Shown: positions 35,114 to 44,275 of the stretch, piece after piece | How positions within the stretch are numbered: the stretch's first letter is position 1 | Layout: each line of letters begins with the position of its first letter | Source of the DNA: Eubacteriales bacterium | Lineage (GTDB): Bacteria > Bacillota > Clostridia > Oscillospirales > Butyricicoccaceae | Direction: 5' to 3' | Assembly: GCA_030539335.1 (NCBI GenBank) | Contig: JAUNSG010000003.1 | Span: 62,001-126,000, forward strand | Length of the DNA stretch: 64,000 nucleotides | Notes under the pieces: model-generated | Seen by the model: only the letters and a program-made list of their open reading frames with translations | What the model was told of the DNA's origin: nothing | Databases searched by the model: none | Translations under genes and position numbers: made by a program

Positions 35114-36010
35114 TTAGGTAAACCGCAGGGAGTCCGGCGTAATGGTCAGGGTCACGATGCCGTTGGACACGGTGGTAAACAGCGTGACATCGAACTGCTC
35201 CAGGCGCTGCAGCACGACCGGCTCGGGGACACCGTAGGGATTGTCCGCTCCGTAGGAGATGACGCCATAGGTCGGACGGGCGGCATTGAGAAATTCCTCG
35301 CTGGTGGAGGACTTATCGCCGTGATGGGCCACCTTGAGCACATCGCATTCCAGCAGTTCTCCGCGTTCCACCATATCGTGCTCGGATTCCTTGGTGGTGT
35401 CCGCCGTGAACAGGACGCTGCGGCCATACACATCCAGCCGGAATACCAGGGAGCAGGGATTGCAGTTCTCCGTTCCGTAGAGAAGCGAGGCGTGCGGGCC
35501 GGGGCCGAGGTTGGTGAGGACGGCGCCGCCGTCCATCTCAATCGTGCTGCCGATGTCCGGGAACACCGTACCTGCGTCACAGTTCAGCACGGTGCGGAAA
35601 AATTTTCGGAAGGTCTTGGTTTTTACGATGACATCCGACATATAGATCGTATCGACCGGGAGTTCCTCCAGGACGGAGATCAGTCCGCCGATGTGATCCT
35701 GATGCGGATGGGTTGCGATCACAGCGGTCAGGTGGTCGATGCCCAGCGCGTGAAGATCCTCCACAACGGTATCCCCGGCGCTGCGGGGGCCGCCATCGAT
35801 TAAAATGGCATCGTCACCGGAGACAATCAGCGCGCTGTCCCCCTGCCCGACGTCCAGAAAGTAAATGGTCGTGGCGGGCGCCTGAGGGGAGAGCTGGTCC
35901 GAAAGCCCGATGAGTGGCTGCGGCGTGTACTGGCACAGCAGCAGGATCGCGAGGGTCAGAGCGGAGATGACGGCGATCCCGGCCAGGCGGAGACGAGTTT
36001 TCCGCTTCAT
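35114..36010 (-). CDS. Membrane-anchored ComEC-like metallo-beta-lactamase hydrolase
   Basis: The product is 298 residues. An N-terminal transmembrane or signal segment (about 8-26) is followed by the metallo-beta-lactamase fold: FLDVGQGDSALIV, ILIDGG, the metal site THPHQDHIGGL, ADTT and KVAHHGDKSST. This subgroup is like the C-terminal domain of ComEC and occurs as stand-alone secreted or anchored proteins in Clostridia; some may be extracellular nucleases. It follows the CYTH gene after 3 bases with only a weak ribosome-binding site, so it depends on coupling. A link to proline synthesis is not evident. Confidence 0.85.
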   Translation of the reverse strand: MKRKTRLRLAGIAVISALTLAILLLCQYTPQPLIGLSDQLSPQAPATTIYFLDVGQGDSALIVSGDDAILIDGGPRSAGDTVVEDLHALGIDHLTAVIATHPHQDHIGGLISVLEELPVDTIYMSDVIVKTKTFRKFFRTVLNCDAGTVFPDIGSTIEMDGGAVLTNLGPGPHASLLYGTENCNPCSLVFRLDVYGRSVLFTADTTKESEHDMVERGELLECDVLKVAHHGDKSSTSEEFLNAARPTYGVISYGADNPYGVPEPVVLQRLEQFDVTLFTTVSNGIVTLTITPDSLRFT

Positions 36011-36013
36011 CGC

Positions 36014-36616
36014 TTACAGATGCAGCAGGCGCGCCAGCTTCGACTGCGGCTCCGGCTTGAGATGGAATGTCTCCTGCGCCTTGTTGCCGAGCGCTTCAAA
36101 GGCCTCGACGCTGCCGCTCTTGTACTCCAGCTCGATCTCGCAGATCGGCGCGTGGCGTTCCCCGCGTGTGATGAGACCGCAGTCAAACGACAGTTCGACC
36201 GTGCATTCGCCGGTATTCAGTGTGGTGACCTGACGGGTGAATGTTGTCCGTCCCAGTTCCACCAGCCCGGCGCTGCACAGAGCCTCGCAGATATCCGCCG
36301 GTGCATCCGTCTGCTGTGGGAGCCGACGCAGGCCGGTTTCGATGTCCGGCGCCGCACACTCATATTCCTCGCGGGACTTGAGCGCGCCGCCAAAGGAGGA
36401 CGTTGCCGCCAGCTTGAGGCAGCAGACCGTCTGATCCCCCTCGGTGCGCAGGCGCAGACCGCCGTGCAGGCGGTTTACCATGCCGTCGGGTGTGTCGTAA
36501 TAGCGGGCCTCCATGCGGATGTGCTCCTGCTTTTCCACTGGCGGGAGCTGATAGGAGGTCAGCATTTCAATGTATGTGCCGCTGTCCGGGGTGCTCCATT
36601 TGAATTCCAGTTCCAT
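36014..36616 (-). CDS. CYTH-domain triphosphate tunnel protein
   Basis: The product is 200 residues. The N-terminal signature MELEFKW contains ExExK, and the strands RLRTEG, CCLKLA and CTVELSFDCG with CEIELEYKSG near the C-terminus build the triphosphate tunnel. CYTH proteins hydrolyse inorganic triphosphate, thiamine triphosphate or act in adenylate metabolism. No C-terminal CHAD domain is attached. It sits 15 bases after proA and 3 bases before the metallo-beta-lactamase gene, in the same operon. Confidence 0.82.
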   Translation of the reverse strand: MELEFKWSTPDSGTYIEMLTSYQLPPVEKQEHIRMEARYYDTPDGMVNRLHGGLRLRTEGDQTVCCLKLAATSSFGGALKSREEYECAAPDIETGLRRLPQQTDAPADICEALCSAGLVELGRTTFTRQVTTLNTGECTVELSFDCGLITRGERHAPICEIELEYKSGSVEAFEALGNKAQETFHLKPEPQSKLARLLHL

Positions 36617-36631
36617 TCTGAGTCTCCTTGC

Positions 36632-37876
36632 TTATCGAATCTGTCCTTCACCGTAAATAATGTACTTGTTGGTTGTCAGCTCACGCAGACCCATCGGGCC
36701 GCGGGCGTGCAGCTTCTGGGTGGAAATACCGATCTCTGCACCGAAGCCGAATTCGCCGCCGTCGGTAAAGCGGGTGCTGGCATTGACATAGACGGCCGCC
36801 GCATCCACCCGGTCGAGGAATTTCTGCGCGGCAAAATAGTCATGGGTGACGATGGCTTCCGAGTGGCCGGTGTTGTAGCGGTTGATGTGCTCGATGGCCT
36901 CATCCAGCGAGTCCACCACCTTGACCGACATCTCGTAATCCAGATATTCCTTGCCATAGTCCTCCTCTGTGGCCGCGGCGATGTCCGGCAGGATTTCGCG
37001 GGTGCGCGGGCAGCCGTGCAGAAGCACATGGCTTTCGTCCAGCTTGCGCTGTGCCATCGGCAGGAACTGCTCCGCCACATCGCGGTGCACCAGCAGGCTC
37101 TCTGCCGCGTTGCACACCGAGACGCGCTGGCACTTGGCGTTGTTCAGGATGTCCAGCGCCATCGTGAGGTCCGCCGAGGCGTCCACATAGATGTGGCAGT
37201 TTCCGGTGCCGGTTTCGATGACCGGGACGGTGGCGTTGTTGACGACGGTGCGGATGAGCCCGGCGCCGCCGCGCGGGATCAGGATGTCGATCAGGCCGTT
37301 GGCCCGCATCAGCTCTCCTGCGCCCTCGTGGGTCAGATCGTCGATCAGGTTGAGCGCATCGGCCGGAAGGCCGCAGGACTCCACCGCACCGCGCATGATA
37401 TCCATCAGGCAGCGGTTGGAGCGGTAGGCTTCCTTGCCGCCGCGCAGGACACAGGCGGAGCCGGCCTTAAAGCACAGGGCGGCGGCATCCACCGTGACAT
37501 TCGGGCGGGATTCGTAGATGATGCCGATGACCCCCATCGGGACACGCTTTTTGCCGATTTTCAGTCCGTTGGGCGTGACCTTCATCTCGGAGACCTCCCC
37601 GACCGGGTCGGGCAGGGCGGCGACCGCGCGGCAGCCGGCCACAATGCCGTCAATGCGGCCGTCATCCAGCGTCAGACGGTCGATCAGCCCCTCGTTCAGG
37701 CCGTTTTCCCGTCCGGCGGCGATGTCTTTGGCGTTCGCTTCGCGGATGGTGTCGCGCTGTGCGTCCAAGGCGTCGGCGATGGCCTGCAGGACGCGGTTTT
37801 TCTCTGTGGTGCTCAGCGCACCGACGGTGTGCTTGACTGCCGCTGCACGGCGGCAGGTGTCGAGTACAATGGACAT
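36632..37876 (-). CDS. proA: Gamma-glutamyl phosphate reductase
   Basis: The second enzyme of proline synthesis reduces gamma-glutamyl phosphate with NADPH. The 414 residues match the family. It shows IIYESRPNVTVDAAALC, LRGGKEAYRSN, IPRGGAGLI and the catalytic cysteine in ETGTGNCHIYVD. The start has AAAGGAGG and begins 2 bases after the proB stop. ProA and ProB often form a complex, which fits the tight spacing. Confidence 0.97.
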   Translation of the reverse strand: MSIVLDTCRRAAAVKHTVGALSTTEKNRVLQAIADALDAQRDTIREANAKDIAAGRENGLNEGLIDRLTLDDGRIDGIVAGCRAVAALPDPVGEVSEMKVTPNGLKIGKKRVPMGVIGIIYESRPNVTVDAAALCFKAGSACVLRGGKEAYRSNRCLMDIMRGAVESCGLPADALNLIDDLTHEGAGELMRANGLIDILIPRGGAGLIRTVVNNATVPVIETGTGNCHIYVDASADLTMALDILNNAKCQRVSVCNAAESLLVHRDVAEQFLPMAQRKLDESHVLLHGCPRTREILPDIAAATEEDYGKEYLDYEMSVKVVDSLDEAIEHINRYNTGHSEAIVTHDYFAAQKFLDRVDAAAVYVNASTRFTDGGEFGFGAEIGISTQKLHARGPMGLRELTTNKYIIYGEGQIR

Positions 37877-37878
37877 GC

Positions 37879-38676
37879 TTACTCCTCCTTTTTCGTGGGC
37901 AGGAACAGCGTTCCCGCCAGGCGGCCCTCCGTGATATCATATAATGTCTCCGGCTTGCTGCCGTTGATGACAAACATGGGGATCTGTTGTTCCATGCACA
38001 GCTGGGCTGCATGCAGCTTGGTTGCCATGCCGCCCGTTCCGTTCTCGGTTCCGGCGCCGCCGGCGATCGCGGTCAGCTCCTCGGTGATCTCATGGACGAC
38101 CGGGATCAGGCGGGCCTCTGGGTTGGCGCGCGGATCGTCGTCAAACAGGCCGTCCATGTCGGTGAAGATAACCAGCAGGTCGGCATCACACAGGCGGGCG
38201 ACCGAAGCGGACAGCGTGTCGTTGTCGCCGAACTCAATCTCCTCGATGGCAACGCTGTCGTTTTCGTTGACGATCGGGACCGTGCCGGTTTCGATCAGTG
38301 CCTCCATCGTGTTGTGGATGTTGATGCGGCGCGTTTCAATCGAGGTCTCTTCGGTAGTCAGCAGGATCTGGGCGACGTTCAGGCCATACTCCAGAAACAT
38401 TTTATCATAGATGTGCATCAATTCGCACTGGCCGACGGCAGCGGCAGCTTGCTTCATGCGGGTTGTCTTGGGCCGCTCCGGCAGACGGAGCTTGGAGGCG
38501 CCGACGCCGATGGCGCCGGAGGAAACCAGGACCATTTCGTAGCCGCGGTTTTCCAGATCGGCGATGCAGCGAACCAGTCGTTCGATGCATCGGATATTCA
38601 ACTTGCCGTTGGGATAGGTCAGGGTAGAAGTACCGACTTTTACCACAATCCGGCGCGATTGGCTTAGATTGAGCAT
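37879..38676 (-). CDS. proB: Glutamate 5-kinase
   Basis: The first enzyme of proline synthesis phosphorylates glutamate. At 265 residues it has only the amino acid kinase domain and lacks the C-terminal PUA domain found in E. coli ProB. Visible motifs are VVKVGTSTLT, VSSGAIGVGASKL, VNENDSVAIEEIEFGDND and the TDMDGLFDDDPR loop. Feedback inhibition by proline is a property of the kinase domain in this family. The leader holds a small hairpin but no T-box. Confidence 0.96.
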   Translation of the reverse strand: MLNLSQSRRIVVKVGTSTLTYPNGKLNIRCIERLVRCIADLENRGYEMVLVSSGAIGVGASKLRLPERPKTTRMKQAAAAVGQCELMHIYDKMFLEYGLNVAQILLTTEETSIETRRINIHNTMEALIETGTVPIVNENDSVAIEEIEFGDNDTLSASVARLCDADLLVIFTDMDGLFDDDPRANPEARLIPVVHEITEELTAIAGGAGTENGTGGMATKLHAAQLCMEQQIPMFVINGSKPETLYDITEGRLAGTLFLPTKKEE

Positions 38677-38701
38677 TCGTTAGGATCCTTTCTGCTTGTA
38701 T

Positions 38702-38762
38702 GCTCTGAGAACAGAGCGGAATATGCTGTCAATATTTTACCACGATAAACCGGAAGATACAA
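38702..38762 (-). promoter_or_regulatory. proBA promoter and leader hairpin
   Basis: On the minus strand, TTGTAT (38762-38757), a 17-base spacer and TAAAAT (38739-38734). The leader then forms a perfect 6-bp stem (38717-38712 with 38707-38702) with a 4-base loop before the proB ribosome-binding site. Confidence 0.6.
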
Positions 38763-38800
38763 TTTTTTTGCGGCTTTTTTGGAAAATAAACGGTGAACGG

Positions 38801-38829
38801 GTACAAATCAGAGGAAAGTATGGTATACT
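38801..38829 (+). promoter_or_regulatory. Promoter of the zapA-like gene
   Basis: A weak GTACAA (38801-38806) lies 17 bases before TATACT (38824-38829). TGG before the -10 makes an extended -10. Confidence 0.6.
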
Positions 38830-38898
38830 AAATCTGTATGAAGACAGAAAACCGGGGGAGTTTTGGCCTCGGGCGAGAAATAAGGCAGGGATTGAGAT

Positions 38899-39612
38899 AT
38901 GAAAAACAGAGCAGAGGTCGTCATCGCTGGAAACACGTTTACCATGACGGGGGAGCAGGATGAGGAATATATGGTGAAGATCGCCGCGCTGGTGGATCAG
39001 AAGATCGCTGACACTCGCGCCTCGGGAGCGAATACCATGCAGGCGATGACGCTGGCGGCGTGTGACATAGCGGACAGCTATCTGCAGGCCGAACTGAGCG
39101 CCGACAATCTGCGTCAGCAGATGGCAAGCTATCTGGAGGAAAACGCCAAGGTCACCCGTGAACTGGCAGAGGCCCGGACGGAGATCGGCCGGCTGGAGAC
39201 CCGGGCAGCGGAGCGTGCCGACGAGATCAGCCATCTGGAGCAGCTCAAGGAGCGCATCATGTCGCTGGAACAGCAGGTTGCGGGGGAGGACAAGCGCCGT
39301 GCCCGCATCGGGGAACTGGAGAGCCAGCTGGCGCAGTCGGAACGGCGCATCCGCGCGTTCCAGGACGACGCAGAAAAGCGCACGCGCCGCATTAAGGAGT
39401 TGGAGAACAGCCTGGCGGAGGCAGAGACCCGCCACCGGGACGATATGGAGGATGCGGAGAAGCGGGAGCGCCAGATCCGTGAGCTGCAGGAAAAGGTGAG
39501 CGTTTCCGAAAAGCAGCGCCGCCGTATTGAGGAGCTGGAAAAGACGCTGGCGGATACCGAAAGCCAGCTCAACGACGTCCGTTCGCGTCTGGCGCGCATG
39601 CTGTCGAGATGA
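38899..39612 (+). CDS. zapA: ZapA-like cell division protein with long coiled coil
   Basis: The product is 237 residues. Residues 1-70 match ZapA (VVIAGNTFTMTGEQDEEYM and ALVDQKIADTRASG, then LAACDIADSYL), the FtsZ-ring-bundling protein. The remaining 165 residues are an almost uninterrupted heptad-like coiled coil rich in Glu, Arg, Leu and Ala, while ordinary ZapA proteins end near 90-110 residues. The extra rod could lengthen the dimer or tether another division protein. It is divergent from proBA, and mreCD and PBP2 follow a few genes downstream. Confidence 0.75.
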   Translation: MKNRAEVVIAGNTFTMTGEQDEEYMVKIAALVDQKIADTRASGANTMQAMTLAACDIADSYLQAELSADNLRQQMASYLEENAKVTRELAEARTEIGRLETRAAERADEISHLEQLKERIMSLEQQVAGEDKRRARIGELESQLAQSERRIRAFQDDAEKRTRRIKELENSLAEAETRHRDDMEDAEKRERQIRELQEKVSVSEKQRRRIEELEKTLADTESQLNDVRSRLARMLSR

Positions 39613-39699
39613 CGACGGGATCTCAAACGACCGATATCAAATTGTTTTTAATATAGTTTGTGTATTACAAGATTCGAAAAACAGCAACTTGAGGAAACC

Positions 39700-41805
39700 A
39701 TGAACAAATATCCGGAACTGCTGGCTCCGGCGGGTTCGCCGGAGGCCGTGCGTGCGGCGGTCTGCAACGGTGCGGACGCAGTCTATCTCGGCTTCGGCAC
39801 CTTCAATGCCCGCCGCGGTGCGAAAAACTTCACAGCGGAACAGATGCAGGAGGCATTGGCCTATTGCCGCCGGCATGGGGTCAAGACCAATCTGACGGTC
39901 AACACCCTGGTCAGCGACCGGGAGCTTCCGGTTCTGCTGGAGGATGTACGGCTCATGCTGGAGGCGGGGGCGGATGCGCTGATCGTCCAGGATTTGGGCG
40001 CGGCGCGTGCGATCAGGGAACGGTTCCCGGACGCGGTGCTGCATGCCTCGACACAAATGACCGTGCATTCCCTGGAGGGCGCGCGGTTTGCCGCCGAACA
40101 GGGCTTTTCCCGCGTGGTGCTGTCGCGCGAGCTGCCGCGGGAGGATATCGCGGCGATCACAGAGCACGCGGGGATTGAGACGGAAGTCTTTGTCCATGGG
40201 GCGCTGTGCATGTGCTATTCCGGACAGTGCGGATTGTCCGCCGTGATCGGACGGCGCAGCGGAAACCGTGGGCTGTGTGCCCAGCCATGCCGCCTGCCGT
40301 ACGACGGCAAGCGCAATTACCCGATGAGCCTCAAGGACAACTGCCTGCTGGCACAGCTCCGTGAGCTATGTGATATCGGCGTCGCCTCGCTGAAAATCGA
40401 GGGGCGCATGAAGCGGCCGGAATATGTCGCGATCGTCACCGGGATTTATTCCGCAGTCCTGCGCGAGGGGCGTGCCCCGACCAGGCAGGAGCTAGACGAG
40501 CTGCGCCGCGTCTTTTCGCGCGACGGCTTTACGCAGGGCTATTATGAGGGAAAATGCGGGCCATCCATGTTCGGGATGCGCACCGAGACCCCGCCGGCGG
40601 AGCTGAAACCATTGTATGACCGCGCGGCGCGTACCTATTTGGAAAGCAAGGAAACACAGACCATACCGGTCTCCTTTACCATAACAGCAAAGGCGGAACA
40701 GCCGCTGACACTGACAGCACAGGCCGGGACAGATCGCGTGACCGTGCAGGCGGAGGCGCCGGAAACGGCACTCCGGCGGGCGGCCACGGAGGACGACCTC
40801 GTCCGTGCACTGCGCAAGACCGGCGGGACGGTGTTTTCCGCCGACGCCATCGCGGTCGAGCTGGAAGACGGCCTGCGCATCCCGGCACGCACGCTCAATG
40901 CACTGCGGCGCGATGCCCTGGAGCAGCTCACCCGGAAGCGGGAGCGCATCCCGGCGCTGCGCGAGCAGATACCGCCCGCACGGCCGGAGCCGCCCAAGCG
41001 GCGTCCGTTTGAGGGCTATACCGTGCAGGCGCGCGCAATGGAGCAGATTGCCCCCGGGATGGAGCGGCTGCCGCTTCGCACGATCTACCTTCCGGTGGAA
41101 GAGATCACAGGGCATCCGGCGCGCGCACAGGAGATCCGACAGGCGGGAATCGAGCTGGTACCCGTACTGCCCCGCATCTTATGGGACGGGGAGCAGGACC
41201 GGGTGTGGAAGGAACTTCGTTCCTGCCGGCAGCTCGGCTGTACCGCAGCGCTGGTCGGAAACGTCGGGCAGATCCGCCCGGTGGAGCGTATGGGCCTCGC
41301 GGTCTATGGCGATTTCGGCCTGAATGCGTTTCACAGCGGGACACTGGAGGTCCTGTGTGACTGCGGCGTGACGCGCCAAACGCTGTCGTTCGAGCTTCGT
41401 TTCGCGCAGATCCGCGATATGGGAAAGCCGATGGAGACAGAATTGATCGTCGCCGGACGCCTGCCGCTGATGCTGACGGAAAACTGTATGATGGTCGGGA
41501 AGAACGGCGGCTGCCGCCGGGACGGACACGGGAAATGTACCCGCGGGCCGCATTACCTCACCGACCGGATGGGAAAGAAATTTCCGGTGTTCCGCGAGGA
41601 GCACTGCCGCAATACATTATATAATTCGCAGCCGCTTGCGCTGGAGCCGAAGGAATACCAGGGCCTGGGCGTTTCCTATGCCCGCCTCCTGCTGACCGAT
41701 GAGACACCGCAGGTCGCGCTGCAACGGGTACAGGAGCTGTGCTCCGGCCGGATGCCGGACTATCGCGACGCGACGCGCGGCCTGTACCGCAGAGGAGTTG
41801 AATGA
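39700..41805 (+). CDS. U32 family peptidase-like protein (tRNA/rRNA hydroxylation type)
   Basis: The product is about 701 residues. The N-terminal U32 domain starts ELLAPAGSPEAVRAAVCNGADAVYLG (split: LLAPAGSPEAVRAA and NGADAVYLG). It carries the cysteine-rich core FVHGALCMCYSGQC followed by GNRGLCAQPCR. The second half has a further family domain with several cysteines near the end (CMMVGKNGGCRRDGHGKC). Such proteins include RlhA and TrhP, which hydroxylate RNA with an Fe-S cluster and prephenate, as well as reported collagenases. The start at 39700 follows GAGGAAACC. The dut ATG comes 3 bases after its stop. Confidence 0.88.
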   Translation: MNKYPELLAPAGSPEAVRAAVCNGADAVYLGFGTFNARRGAKNFTAEQMQEALAYCRRHGVKTNLTVNTLVSDRELPVLLEDVRLMLEAGADALIVQDLGAARAIRERFPDAVLHASTQMTVHSLEGARFAAEQGFSRVVLSRELPREDIAAITEHAGIETEVFVHGALCMCYSGQCGLSAVIGRRSGNRGLCAQPCRLPYDGKRNYPMSLKDNCLLAQLRELCDIGVASLKIEGRMKRPEYVAIVTGIYSAVLREGRAPTRQELDELRRVFSRDGFTQGYYEGKCGPSMFGMRTETPPAELKPLYDRAARTYLESKETQTIPVSFTITAKAEQPLTLTAQAGTDRVTVQAEAPETALRRAATEDDLVRALRKTGGTVFSADAIAVELEDGLRIPARTLNALRRDALEQLTRKRERIPALREQIPPARPEPPKRRPFEGYTVQARAMEQIAPGMERLPLRTIYLPVEEITGHPARAQEIRQAGIELVPVLPRILWDGEQDRVWKELRSCRQLGCTAALVGNVGQIRPVERMGLAVYGDFGLNAFHSGTLEVLCDCGVTRQTLSFELRFAQIRDMGKPMETELIVAGRLPLMLTENCMMVGKNGGCRRDGHGKCTRGPHYLTDRMGKKFPVFREEHCRNTLYNSQPLALEPKEYQGLGVSYARLLLTDETPQVALQRVQELCSGRMPDYRDATRGLYRRGVE

Positions 41806-41808
41806 TTT

Positions 41809-42261
41809 ATGACAATCCCATTTCGACGCATCCCGAGCGCGGGAGGACGAATTCCGGAGCTGCCGCGGTTTGCGACGGCGGGGAGCGCAGGGGCTGACCT
41901 GTGCTGCAATCTGGATGAGCCGCTCACGCTGGAGCCGATGGGACGGGCGTTGGTGCCGACCGGGCTGGCGATGCAGCTTCCGGATGCACAGCACGGCGCG
42001 TTTGTGTTCGCGCGGAGCGGGCTGTCCATCAAGCATGGGCTGGCGCTGTCCAACGGGGTCGGCGTGATCGACAGCGACTATCGCGGTGAGCTTCACGTGG
42101 GGCTGGTCAACCTGTCGCAGGAGGCATATACGATCCAGCCCGGGGAGCGCATTGCGCAGCTGGTCATCCTGCCGGTCGTCCAATTTGACGCGGTGGAAGC
42201 CGAGGAACTGGAGGAAACCCGGCGGGGAACGGGCGGTTTTGGCTCGACCGGACGGGTATAA
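41809..42261 (+). CDS. dut: dUTP diphosphatase
   Basis: This trimeric dUTPase turns dUTP into dUMP, keeping uracil out of DNA. The 150 residues are standard, and all five motifs are present: GSAGADLCC, ARSGLSIKHGL, NGVGVIDSDYRGEL with the catalytic Asp, PGERIAQLVI and RGTGGFGSTG at the C-terminus. Its ribosome-binding site lies inside the end of the U32 gene. Confidence 0.96.
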   Translation: MTIPFRRIPSAGGRIPELPRFATAGSAGADLCCNLDEPLTLEPMGRALVPTGLAMQLPDAQHGAFVFARSGLSIKHGLALSNGVGVIDSDYRGELHVGLVNLSQEAYTIQPGERIAQLVILPVVQFDAVEAEELEETRRGTGGFGSTGRV

Positions 42262-42297
42262 CACGACACAGAAATGGTAAGAAGAGTGGGAAAACAC

Positions 42298-42861
42298 ATG
42301 AGAAATGTCATTTTAGCATCCCAGTCGCCGCGGCGGCAGGAACTGCTGCAGCGGCTGGTGCCGGCGTTTTCCGTACAGCCGGCGGATATTGACGAGAGCA
42401 TGGACCCGGCGATGGCGCCGGAACAGGCGGTCTGTGATCTGGCACGGCGCAAAGCGCGGGCGATTGCCGGGGAACATCCGCAGTCGCTGGTGATCGCGGC
42501 GGATACGATCGTCGTGTGCGATACGATTTTCGGCAAGCCGGAGGACGAAGCGGATGCGGCACGGATGCTGCGGGCGCTGGCCGGACGGGCGCACCAGGTG
42601 ATGACGGCGGTCTCTGTCGTCGGAGACGGGGGAGAAGAGACCCGGGTTTCGGTGACGGATGTCCACTTCCGGCCGATGTCGGAGCAGGAAATTGCGGCCT
42701 ATATCGCGACCGGGGAGCCGATGGATAAGGCGGGAGCCTATGGCATTCAGGGCGCCGGATCGCTGTTCATCGAACGGATTGAAGGAGATTATTACGGGGT
42801 AATGGGACTTCCCGTCTGCATGTTGTATCAGATGCTGGAAAAATTCCCGGAGAAAGGTTGA
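42298..42861 (+). CDS. maf: Maf-family nucleoside triphosphate pyrophosphatase
   Basis: The product is 187 residues. ILASQSPRRQELLQ opens the family fold, and IAADTIVVCDTIFGKPEDE and GAYGIQGAGSLFIERIEGDYYGVMG (GAYGIQGAG and GDYYGVMGLP) are diagnostic. Maf proteins hydrolyse dTTP, UTP or modified NTPs and inhibit septation in Bacillus. The gene sits in its usual place before mreC. The start at 42298 gives the canonical N-terminus, although its ribosome-binding site is weak. Confidence 0.93.
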   Translation: MRNVILASQSPRRQELLQRLVPAFSVQPADIDESMDPAMAPEQAVCDLARRKARAIAGEHPQSLVIAADTIVVCDTIFGKPEDEADAARMLRALAGRAHQVMTAVSVVGDGGEETRVSVTDVHFRPMSEQEIAAYIATGEPMDKAGAYGIQGAGSLFIERIEGDYYGVMGLPVCMLYQMLEKFPEKG

Positions 42862-42867
42862 GGGAAG

Positions 42868-43716
42868 TTGAAAAATTGGTGGAAGGATTTAACCGGGCGG
42901 AAATGGTTTCCGATCGCCGTACTGTTGGTCGTTCTGGGCCTGCTGATGGCGTTCTATACCGGTATGACAAAGGAGGAAAGCCCGACCAGCAAGGCGGCAA
43001 AGGGCGCGCTGGTTCCGGCACAGAGAGCCGTTACGCACATGGCGGTCAAGGTGGCGAATTTATACAACCGCGTCTTTTTCTTTGACGATCTGCTTGCAGA
43101 GAATGAAAGTCTGAAAAAGCAGGTCAGCGACCTCAAGCAGGAGCTGAATGACGCACAGGACGCCCTGGACGAAAACGAGGAGCTGCGTGAGATGCTCGGC
43201 GTCGCCCAGCGTGGGGCGGAGTTCAAGTATGAGACCGCGGAGGTCGTTGCCCGTAAGATGGACGAGTGGTCCTCTGTTCTGACCATTGATTCCGGCGAGA
43301 AGGACGGGCTGGAGCTGTATGACTGTGTCATCAATTCCGACGGCCTGATCGGTTACATCACCCAGATCTCCGACCATGCGGCGGAGATCACAACCGTGCT
43401 GGACCCGGATCTGCAGGTCGGCGCCATGATTCTCGGCACGGATGAGATCGGCGTCTGTCACGGCGATTACAAACAGATGAGCAAGGGCCGCCTGATTATC
43501 AGCTACTTAAATCTCGGTGCGACGGTCGGCAAGGGCAGCACCGTGGAGACATCCGGCTCCGGCGGCCTGTTCCCGAAGGGGCTGCTGATTGGCACGGTAC
43601 ACAGCGTAAAGACCGCCAGCGACGGCATGTCGGATTATGCGGTTATCGAGCCGTATGTCGATGTCAAAAGCGTTACCCGTGTGTTTGTCATTACGGATTA
43701 TTCGATCAGCGATTGA
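42868..43716 (+). CDS. mreC: Rod shape-determining protein MreC
   Basis: The product is 282 residues. One transmembrane helix (about 14-31) is followed by a coiled coil (about 73-105, LAENESLKKQVSDLKQE) and the beta-barrel domain (LTIDSGEKDGL, VINSDGLIGYI). MreC links the MreB cytoskeleton to peptidoglycan synthases. The start is TTG at 42868, with AAAGG 10 bases before it. It is followed by mreD after 10 bases. Confidence 0.93.
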   Translation: MKNWWKDLTGRKWFPIAVLLVVLGLLMAFYTGMTKEESPTSKAAKGALVPAQRAVTHMAVKVANLYNRVFFFDDLLAENESLKKQVSDLKQELNDAQDALDENEELREMLGVAQRGAEFKYETAEVVARKMDEWSSVLTIDSGEKDGLELYDCVINSDGLIGYITQISDHAAEITTVLDPDLQVGAMILGTDEIGVCHGDYKQMSKGRLIISYLNLGATVGKGSTVETSGSGGLFPKGLLIGTVHSVKTASDGMSDYAVIEPYVDVKSVTRVFVITDYSISD

Positions 43717-43726
43717 GGAGGCTGCT

Positions 43727-44275
43727 ATGAAACAATCATTCCGTGCGCTGCGCATCCTGTTATGTGCCGTGATTATGGTGCTCTGTTTTGTGGTAGAATC
43801 CAGCCTGGGTATCCGTATCTCGGTCTTCGGCGCACATTTTGATTTTCTTCCCCCGCTGGTCGCGGCGTCGGCGCTCTGTCTGGGGTGCCCGGCCGGACTG
43901 GTCTGCGGGACGCTGGCGGGGCTGCTGTATGATGTCTCCGGCGCGGGGATTCAGGGCCTGTATCCGATCTATTACATGATTTTCGGTATTTTCTGCGGCC
44001 TGATGGGCGAATCACGCCATACGCAGACACATCGTCTGCGCAGGACGATCCTGCTCGCGCTGGGCATGCCAATGCTGCTGTCTGTGATCCGCTATTTGTT
44101 TTATTTTCAGTTTATTTCCGAGACAGGGCTGCCGTTTGTCCTGCAGTGTCTGGCGCTTCAGGCGATCCTGACGGTGGTGCTCTGCCTGCCGGTCTATTGG
44201 CTCATCACGCGCATCAGCGGTGTCCATGGCAGCCGCAGGAAGCCGGACGAGAGAAGGGGGCAGATGGATGAATAA
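43727..44275 (+). CDS. mreD: Rod shape-determining protein MreD
   Basis: The product is 182 residues with about five transmembrane helices, as in MreD. The identification rests on this topology, the size and the place between mreC and a PBP2-type gene, because the family is poorly conserved. It contains the PLLVAASALCLG-type motif (PPLVAASALCLGCPAG) early on. The last 8 bases overlap the PBP2 start. The start at 43727 is right after GAGGAGGCTGCT. Confidence 0.88.
   Translation: MKQSFRALRILLCAVIMVLCFVVESSLGIRISVFGAHFDFLPPLVAASALCLGCPAGLVCGTLAGLLYDVSGAGIQGLYPIYYMIFGIFCGLMGESRHTQTHRLRRTILLALGMPMLLSVIRYLFYFQFISETGLPFVLQCLALQAILTVVLCLPVYWLITRISGVHGSRRKPDERRGQMDE

Noticed and set aside
38677..38898. 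Proline T-box before proB
   Set aside because: The 222-bp divergent region has room only for the promoters and one 6-bp hairpin; no T-box sequence is visible.
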